Assembly: GCA_034437615.1 (NCBI GenBank)
Contig: DAOTTW010000143.1
Span: 1-5,411, forward strand
Length of the DNA: 5,411 bases
Reading direction: 5' to 3'
DNA from: DAOTTW01 sp034437615
GTDB lineage: Bacteria; Chloroflexota; Anaerolineae; Aggregatilineales; Phototrophicaceae
Positions 1 to 3,666 of the stretch are shown piece after piece. Every line of letters starts with the position of its first letter. Position 1 is the first letter of the stretch. Both the position numbers and the translations under genes were made by a program. Below the pieces are notes generated by a model, which saw nothing but the letters and a program-made list of their open reading frames with translations, did no database searches and had not been told where the DNA came from.

Positions 1-111
1 CACGATTATGTCACGATCTTACGCCTTGTGAGGCACTTCACAAACTGCCAATGCATCATAGCAGGCGCGAACAGCCGCATAAATGGCCGGGCGCAATGGT
101 TAACTTTTTGC
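1..111. other. Left-edge sequence without a supportable gene
   Basis: Frame 1 on the plus strand is open from the left edge to a TGA at 112-114, and frame 2 from the edge to a TGA at 29-31. Either could be the 3' end of a gene lying to the left, but neither residue string resembles a protein family I recognise. A 77-codon minus-strand frame at 56-289 overlaps the start of the HD gene and has no ribosome binding site or family signature. I see no convincing gene here; the supportable content is the palindrome at 26-43 and the stem-loop at 114-128. Confidence 0.4.
26..43. promoter_or_regulatory. Crp/Fnr-family-like operator palindrome
   Basis: TTGTGA at 26-31 and TCACAA at 38-43 are perfect inverted copies separated by six bases. 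The core TGTGA-N6-TCACA equals the classical cAMP receptor protein consensus, and the outer T/A pair also matches. The symmetry is seen directly; assigning it to a Crp/Fnr-family regulator is inference. It lies about 160 bp upstream of the predicted transcription start of the HD gene, which is far for direct activation. It may serve a divergent gene off the left edge. The alternative is a simple RNA hairpin, but no T-run follows it. Confidence 0.4.
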
Positions 112-113
112 TG

Positions 114-135
114 ACCTCTGTTAGAGGTTGGTTTT
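114..135 (+). terminator. Possible rho-independent terminator (weak)
   Basis: ACCTCT (114-119) and AGAGGT (123-128) form a perfect 6-bp stem with a 3-base loop, extendable by G-T wobble pairs at 113/129 and 112/130. A T-rich but interrupted tail (TTGGTTTT) follows on the plus strand. It could end a transcript coming from the left edge. The stem is short and AT-moderate, so the terminator strength is doubtful. Confidence 0.3.
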
Positions 136-182
136 GATACCAGCAGGACATCGTAAGTCTACTCAAAACCGGGGCAAATGCT

Positions 183-191
183 TGATACAAT
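183..191 (+). promoter_or_regulatory. Extended -10 promoter for the HD gene
   Basis: TGaTACAAT combines the TG of an extended -10 element (183-184) with TACAAT (186-191), five of six matches to TATAAT. No good -35 hexamer lies 16-18 bp upstream, as is common for extended -10 promoters. Transcription would begin near 198, giving a leader of about 30 nt before the ATG at 228. Confidence 0.45.
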
Positions 192-227
192 GGACGCATT
201 ATGAAGCATAAATCATAAGATGTGCTA

Positions 228-818
228 ATGGTCCCTGATTTTGAAGCAGCCAAGCAATACGCGCTGCGACGGCTGGAAAATGATCTCATCCCGAACCTGG
301 CCTATCACTCGCTTGAGCATACACGCGATGACATTGTGCCTGCCACCAAACGCCTAGCTGAGCGCTCGCAGGTGTCCGAAGAACAATATCAATTGCTCGT
401 CACGGCGGCATGGTTTCATGACATCGGCTTTGTAGAGCGTTACCAGAATAACGAAATTGTCGCCAAAAGCATCGCTGAGGCCGTATTGCCGGATTTTGGC
501 TTTAGCACGGCGCAGGTTAACGTCATCGGCGGTTGCATTATGGCCACGAAGCTGCCACAGAACCCCAAAACGCTCTTGGAGCAGATTATGGCTGACGCAG
601 ACCTGGATAACCTGGGGCGTGAGGATTTCTTCGTCGTGTCGGATAACCTGCGCCTGGAATTGCTGCTGCGTGGTGAACGCTATTCAGCCCGCGATTGGTA
701 TGAGAAGGAACTGAGGTTCCTGACCAGCCACCAGTATTTTACCCCGGCGGCGCGTGCCCTGCGCGATGAGGGTAAGCGGCGCAATGCGGCAATCTTCCGC
801 GAATTGCTGCATATGTAG
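228..818 (+). CDS. HD-domain metal-dependent phosphohydrolase
   Basis: A 196-residue soluble protein of the HD superfamily, metal-dependent phosphohydrolases that usually cleave nucleotides or other phosphoesters. Counting from the ATG at 228, the metal-binding set is visible: His27 in Y-H-S-L-E-H-T (with His31), the His64-Asp65 doublet in W-F-H-D-I-G, and a later Asp in D-A-D-L-D-N-L-G (Asp123, Asp125 and Asp127). The stretch D-A-D-L-D-x-L-G is typical of small stand-alone HD hydrolases related to those found beside nucleotide cyclases. No second domain, signal peptide or membrane segment is seen. A GTG at 222 is also in frame. I prefer ATG 228 because TAAGA at 216-220 then sits 7 nt upstream as a weak Shine-Dalgarno. 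The substrate cannot be deduced. The following gene lies 81 bp away and appears to have its own promoter. Confidence 0.85.
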   Translation: MVPDFEAAKQYALRRLENDLIPNLAYHSLEHTRDDIVPATKRLAERSQVSEEQYQLLVTAAWFHDIGFVERYQNNEIVAKSIAEAVLPDFGFSTAQVNVIGGCIMATKLPQNPKTLLEQIMADADLDNLGREDFFVVSDNLRLELLLRGERYSARDWYEKELRFLTSHQYFTPAARALRDEGKRRNAAIFRELLHM

Positions 819-829
819 CAACTCGATTT

Positions 830-858
830 TTGTGCATAAGCCTCAGATGGCGTATGAT
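830..858 (+). promoter_or_regulatory. Candidate promoter for the 168-residue unknown gene
   Basis: TATGAT at 853-858 matches five of six -10 positions. The TTGTGC at 830-835 sits exactly 17 bp upstream but matches only the TTG half of a -35 box. Transcription would start near 865, giving a leader of about 35 nt that contains the Shine-Dalgarno. The position directly between two same-strand genes supports it, but read-through from the HD gene is equally possible. Confidence 0.35.
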
Positions 859-899
859 CTCTGGTAAGCAAATAACAAGCAACTCGCAAGGAGTCTGAC

Positions 900-1406
900 A
901 TGGCTATACGCGCCCGCCAATTAACGGTTAAGCTGCCTTTCGGTCTGGGTAGCATCACGTTTGAACCCAACGAAGCAGAAGAAAAAGCAGCCTGGGAGAT
1001 GTTCGTCGAACTGGAAACGCGCATCGCAACGCAACCGCTGGACCCCGATCATGGGTTGCTACGTGAAGCGCTGACTTCACTTTACAAACTATTCGGCATT
1101 ACACGCGAAATCCTGAGAAAATACGGGCCAGATGTCGCAAATGGCCCAGAGTCGGTTGGGGCACTTTCGATCAGGATTCTCAACTTCGGCTTGCGCGAGT
1201 TTACGGCCAAGTGGCACCCGCGCCTACTGGAACATGAGGAGCTGAAGCCAGCCGACGTCAGCGCAGTGGTACACGAACGCGCCTGGCAACATCACGACGA
1301 AATGCGCCGCGAACTCGAAGAAAAGCAGGAGGGCCTACGCATATACGCCGATGCACTGGCGAAAATTGCCGGGGCACGCCTGCCAGACGACGACAAGCAA
1401 CAATAA
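900..1406 (+). CDS. Conserved-looking helical protein of unknown function
   Basis: A 168-residue protein I cannot assign to a named family. The start is well supported: AAGGAG at 888-893 with a 6-nt spacer before ATG 900. After a short N-terminal stretch rich in beta-formers (residues 6-21, with F-G-L-G-S-I-T-F-E), the rest looks all-helical. Residues 28-45 (A-A-W-E-M-F-V-E-L-E-T-R-I) and 52-79 (G-L-L-R-E-A-L ... T-R-E-I-L-R-K-Y-G-P) look like a conserved core. It continues to about residue 107, with L-N-x-G-L-R and K-W-H-P-R. A charged helix with W129 and a likely coiled coil (131-158) ends the protein, and the last residues are acidic and basic. There is no membrane segment or catalytic triad. 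I have a general impression of similar W-x-x-Y/F-V-E-L-x-T-R-I-x-T and L-x-K-W-H-P patterns in uncharacterised bacterial proteins, but I do not assign a role. Its stop codon is 6 bp from the convergent NUDIX stop. Confidence 0.8.
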   Translation: MAIRARQLTVKLPFGLGSITFEPNEAEEKAAWEMFVELETRIATQPLDPDHGLLREALTSLYKLFGITREILRKYGPDVANGPESVGALSIRILNFGLREFTAKWHPRLLEHEELKPADVSAVVHERAWQHHDEMRRELEEKQEGLRIYADALAKIAGARLPDDDKQQ

Positions 1407-1412
1407 GAATAG

Positions 1413-1922
1413 CTAGCTGGCGAGATGCCGCCTCAGGCGTGCCAGCGCTGCAATGAATAGCGGGTCCTCGATTTTCAGGCCCGCTGCTTCATCCACCCAT
1501 TCGACCCAGGCCGACGCCTCTAGCTTTGTGCCATCCCCCGGCGCGGCGACCTGCTGCATATTGCTGACATCCACTGCGTACAGGTAAACAATCGTATCGG
1601 ATTGCTTGCTGGGCCGAACCAGGTCTAGCGCGATCAAATCATTTGCGTTGACGCGATACCCAGCTTCCTCGTATAGCTCCCGCACAGCAGCGGCAATCGC
1701 CTCTTCATCATGCTTGACGCCCCCGGTGATGCTACAGCGCTCGTGCTGCGGCTTGTGCGCAGGGCAGATTTCGACACGGGCTAGATAGTCGATGCCCTGT
1801 GATGTGCGGCGAAAGGGCAATAGTGAGACGGTGGCTTTTGTGCGGGTGCTGCGCATGAATACGTAGCCGTCGCGGTCGATAACGGCCATAAACGGATTCT
1901 CATAGAGTGTTTTGTCGCTCAT
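1413..1922 (-). CDS. NUDIX hydrolase
   Basis: A 169-residue cytosolic hydrolase of nucleoside diphosphates linked to another moiety. The Nudix box is complete at residues 67-89: Gly67, five residues, Glu73, seven residues, then R81-E82-L-Y-E85-E86-A-G88-Y, which fits G-x5-E-x7-R-E-U-x-E-E-x-G-U exactly. Glu82, Glu85 and Glu86 would bind the catalytic metal. Upstream lie the strands that usually open the fold (V-S-L-L-P-F and Y-L-A-R-V-E), and C-P-A-H-K with C63 adds a few polar and cysteine residues before the box. The substrate is unknown; ADP-ribose or a modified nucleotide is plausible, but no substrate-specifying motif is evident. The start ATG (1920-1922) has GAGGA (1935-1939 on the plus strand) 12 nt upstream, a rather long spacing. 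It is transcribed divergently from sdhCD and converges with the unknown gene to its left. Confidence 0.9.
   Translation of the reverse strand: MSDKTLYENPFMAVIDRDGYVFMRSTRTKATVSLLPFRRTSQGIDYLARVEICPAHKPQHERCSITGGVKHDEEAIAAAVRELYEEAGYRVNANDLIALDLVRPSKQSDTIVYLYAVDVSNMQQVAAPGDGTKLEASAWVEWVDEAAGLKIEDPLFIAALARLRRHLAS
1417..1445. terminator. Possible stem-loop at the convergent gene junction
   Basis: CTGGC (1417-1421) pairs with GCCAG (1441-1445), and an inner CGCC (1429-1432) pairs with GGCG (1436-1439) around a TCA loop. It lies at the 3' end of the NUDIX coding region, just past the stop of the convergent gene. It could slow polymerase coming from the left, but no T-run follows on either strand. 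A chance origin within coding sequence is quite possible. Confidence 0.2.
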
Positions 1923-1978
1923 CTTGTGTCGCGATCCTCATCCAGCTTGTAACTTGATTTTAGTTAATCTGTGCCCTC

Positions 1979-1990
1979 AGTATACGTCAA
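1979..1990 (-). promoter_or_regulatory. Candidate promoter elements for the NUDIX gene
   Basis: On the minus strand TTGACG (plus 1985-1990), five of six matches to a -35 box, is directly followed by TATACT (plus 1979-1984), five of six matches to a -10 box. The two cannot work together because they abut. If TTGACG is the -35, the matching -10 would be the poor TTAACT at 1962-1967 with a 17-bp spacer. If TATACT is the -10, no good -35 lies upstream. One of the two is probably used, but I cannot say which. Confidence 0.25.
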
Positions 1991-2096
1991 CTCGGAAATG
2001 CGCGTTGCAATCCGGGTCATTTGCTGCAAAAATTATGAACATTTGATGAAAATCCGTGATCTTACTGGCAAATTCGCAATCTGTACGTTTGCATCA

Positions 2097-2125
2097 TAGT
2101 CATGGGGTTAACGCCATGCTAAAAT
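2097..2125 (+). promoter_or_regulatory. Candidate sdhCD promoter
   Basis: TAAAAT at 2120-2125 matches five of six -10 positions and is preceded by TG at 2117-2118, forming an extended -10. TAGTCA at 2097-2102, 17 bp upstream, matches four of six -35 positions. Transcription would start near 2132 and give a leader of about 140 nt before the TTG start, longer than translation requires. The inverted repeat 2106-2115/2139-2149 brackets the -10 box, as expected for an operator. Confidence 0.5.
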
Positions 2126-2149
2126 GTGGTGGCCTAAAGGCGATTAACC
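2106..2149. repeat. Inverted repeat flanking the -10 box of sdhCD
   Basis: GGTTAACGCC (2106-2115) is mirrored by GGCGaTTAACC (2139-2149), a 10-bp inverted repeat with one extra base in the right arm. The 23 bases between contain the TAAAAT -10 box. A dimeric regulator bound to both arms would cover the promoter. The pairing is seen directly; the operator role is inference. Confidence 0.4.
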
Positions 2150-2237
2150 TCTGTGAAAACTTTGTTGACGGATAGTTGATGTTAACCCACCACACGCTGT
2201 TTATCGTTAATTCTATGGCAATAGTTTACCCTATAAC

Positions 2238-2252
2238 AAGATAAGATAAGAT
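2238..2252 (+). repeat. Pentamer tandem repeat (AAGAT)x3
   Basis: Three exact AAGAT units are followed by AAAAATAG, giving a purine- and A-rich stretch right before the ribosome binding site. The low structure of this stretch may keep the start region accessible. Such short tandem repeats can also vary in copy number by slippage, changing the spacing in the leader. Confidence 0.6.
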
Positions 2253-2259
2253 AAAAATA

Positions 2260-2265
2260 GAAAGG
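2260..2265 (+). promoter_or_regulatory. Ribosome binding site selecting a TTG start
   Basis: GAAAGG ends 8 nt before TTG 2274, an ideal spacing. The first in-frame ATG (2289) has no Shine-Dalgarno in the preceding 12 bases. The last two bases of this site begin the palindrome GGTTAACC (2264-2271), so the ribosome binding site overlaps a potential pairing or protein-binding element. Confidence 0.6.
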
Positions 2266-2273
2266 TTAACCTC

Positions 2274-3362
2274 TTGGCATCCCTGGTTATGACCATACGA
2301 GAGACGTTGCGGTATCGGGGTTCCATCGGCCAGTGGAGCTGGGTCATGCACCGCTTGACGGGCCTCGGCGTCGTGTTCTTCCTGATTATCCACGTGATTG
2401 ACACCTCCTGGGCCGTTTTTTACCCTGGCCTGTACGAAAAAGCGATTGCGATTTACCAGACGCCGCTCTTCACGCTAGGCGAATTCGTGCTGGTGTTCGC
2501 GGTGGTCTACCACGCCTTCAACGGCTTACGCATCGCGCTGTTCGATTTTAAGCCGGAATGGTGGCAATATCAGAAGCAAGCGGCCTATTATGTGTTTGCG
2601 GCGACGGCGGCGGTGCTGGTGCCCGTTTTCATCGGCATGTTCGTGCATGTCGTGGATCACTACAGCCAACAGCCGAACATCCTGCCATTGGGTGACGTGT
2701 TGGTCGAGCAGATTCCGTTCCTTGCGGGCATGGTGGTGGCTGGCATGGCGGCACTCGTGCTGGCGTGGCTGTATGAGCAGGTCACGGGCAACCGTGAGGT
2801 CGGCGGCAGCGCGAAGAACAGTTCCCGCCAAATGGAGCGCTTCTGGTGGTCGTTCATGCGCGTCAGTGGCATTTTGATCGTGCCGTTGGTATTCGGCCAC
2901 CTGGCGATGATGCACGTGCTACAGGGCGTCTTTGATCTGACCGCAGCAGGTTATACGGTTGTCGGCACCACACAGATCGGCAGCGTTTTCGGCGGGGAAT
3001 ATCTGGCTGATGCGCTTGCCCGCAATTCGTCTGTGGTTTTCAACGGCTGGAACGACACGGGCACGGCAACGGAATTCGTCGCTGAGCGCTGGAATTACCT
3101 GTTTGCGGGCGTGGCCATCTGGAAATTCTACGACATTGCGCTGCTGACGTTGGTCACGGCGCACGGCTTCAACGGCCTGCGTTATGTGCTGACGGATTAC
3201 ACGATGGAAAACCCGACGCTGCGCCGTGCAGCGGGCTACGCCTGCGTGATTGGCGCGGTGGCGCTGCTGCTGACCGGCGGTGGCGCTTTACTGGGCACAA
3301 TCGAGCCGGAAGCTATCGCCCTGGCGCAGGAATCGCTAGCCGCCCTCTACGGCGAAGGCTAA
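2274..3362 (+). CDS. Succinate dehydrogenase cytochrome b membrane anchor, SdhC-SdhD fusion
   Basis: A 362-residue integral membrane protein joining both anchor subunits of complex II, which bind heme b and reduce quinone. The SdhC half (about 1-128) has W-S-W-V-M-H26-R27-L-T-G30 in helix 1 and H80-A-F-N-G-L-R86 with D91 in helix 2; His80 aligns with the heme ligand His84 of E. coli SdhC. The SdhD half (about 186-345) has F-M-R196-V-S-G199 and H297-G-F-N-G-L-R303-Y-V-L-T-D308-Y309; the H-to-Y spacing of 12 equals His71 and Tyr83 of E. coli SdhD. Both halves resemble actinobacterial SdhC and SdhD. Estimated helices are 24-48, 65-90, 105-128, 147-168, 196-219, 276-300 and 320-341. The helix at 147-168 is additional to the usual 3+3. 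An outer loop at about 218-272 is unusually long. The TTG start is chosen from its ribosome binding site. The gene precedes sdhA after 304 bp. Confidence 0.85.
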   Translation: MASLVMTIRETLRYRGSIGQWSWVMHRLTGLGVVFFLIIHVIDTSWAVFYPGLYEKAIAIYQTPLFTLGEFVLVFAVVYHAFNGLRIALFDFKPEWWQYQKQAAYYVFAATAAVLVPVFIGMFVHVVDHYSQQPNILPLGDVLVEQIPFLAGMVVAGMAALVLAWLYEQVTGNREVGGSAKNSSRQMERFWWSFMRVSGILIVPLVFGHLAMMHVLQGVFDLTAAGYTVVGTTQIGSVFGGEYLADALARNSSVVFNGWNDTGTATEFVAERWNYLFAGVAIWKFYDIALLTLVTAHGFNGLRYVLTDYTMENPTLRRAAGYACVIGAVALLLTGGGALLGTIEPEAIALAQESLAALYGEG

Positions 3363-3370
3363 ACCCCCTA

Positions 3371-3475
3371 GTAGAGCGCGGCGTAAATGCATCATTAATG
3401 CGGCTACGCCACCTCGGACGCCAAGAATGGCGTCTCTACAGGGCGTCGTTCTCAGGGACGCGCCGAGGCGCGTCC
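3371..3475. repeat. Cluster of three consecutive hairpins, REP-like element
   Basis: Three stem-loops follow the sdhCD stop within about 105 bp. First, GGCGTA (3380-3385) pairs with TACGCC (3405-3410), with an inner GCAT/ATGC stem. Second, GACGCCA (3417-3423) pairs with TGGCGTC (3428-3434) around AGAA. Third, GGACGCGCC (3456-3464) pairs with GGCGCGTCC (3467-3475), a perfect 9-bp palindrome around two bases. GTAGAG (3371-3376) is also mirrored by CTCTAC (3434-3439). Shared motifs such as GGACG and GGCGTC suggest a repeated extragenic palindrome family. None is followed by a T-run, so they are not classical terminators. They may stabilise the sdhCD mRNA end or attenuate transcription into sdhA. 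Copies elsewhere cannot be seen in this window. Confidence 0.65.
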
Positions 3476-3666
3476 GAAAACTGCCACAGTATTTGCGCCA
3501 ACGTGTACTAGCCTTCACGAAGATGGGCATTTCGGTTGAAAGAGCCATGACCCTGCCCTAGAAGTGACGCAAATATGTTATGCTGTAAGTGGCGACGACG
3601 ATCGCCATCGACATGAACTATCAGAGACGTATCGGATGAATTTTACTGGTTTGAGGAGTTAATTGG
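3476..3666 (+). promoter_or_regulatory. sdhA upstream region with candidate promoter and leader hairpin
   Basis: No gene is seen here. TGtTATGCT (3576-3584) is an extended -10 element with four of six matches and no good -35 box. Transcription from it would start near 3591, where GGCGA (3591-3595) and TCGCC (3602-3606) form a 5-bp hairpin at the very 5' end of the RNA. GAGGAG at 3653-3658 is the ribosome binding site for ATG 3667. Read-through from sdhCD is an equally plausible source of sdhA transcript. Confidence 0.35.

Larger units (their letters stand above)
1923..2273. other. Divergent intergenic region between NUDIX and sdhCD genes
   Basis: These 351 bp contain no credible gene. The left third holds the NUDIX leader with AGTATA/CGTCAA at 1979-1990. 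The middle (2015-2100) is AT-rich, with a near-palindrome TTTGC-T-GCAAA at 2021-2031. The right part carries the candidate sdhCD promoter, three GTTAAC hexamers (2107, 2181, 2265), further TTAACC variants, and a pentamer tandem repeat. The density of symmetric elements suggests a regulated leader rather than spacer DNA. Confidence 0.6.

Noticed and set aside
56..289. 77-codon minus-strand frame upstream of and overlapping the HD gene
   Set aside because: It has no family signature, it overlaps the HD start region, and regulatory elements lie within it.
2144..2186. Possible known riboswitch in the sdhCD leader
   Set aside because: I see pairing potential, but no conserved core of any riboswitch class that I can name.
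2526..2915. 129-codon minus-strand frame inside the anchor gene
   Set aside because: The plus-strand frame encodes clear transmembrane helices and heme ligands. The antisense string is His/Arg-rich and low in complexity, and has no ribosome binding site.
3371..3475. CRISPR array or insertion sequence end
   Set aside because: The hairpins differ in sequence and are not evenly spaced direct repeats, and no transposase frame or target duplication is present.
3490..3575. TATTTGCG / CGCAAATA 8-bp inverted repeat
   Set aside because: The arms are 70 bp apart with no related sites. A match of this length over this distance can occur by chance, although the right arm borders the candidate sdhA -10 box.
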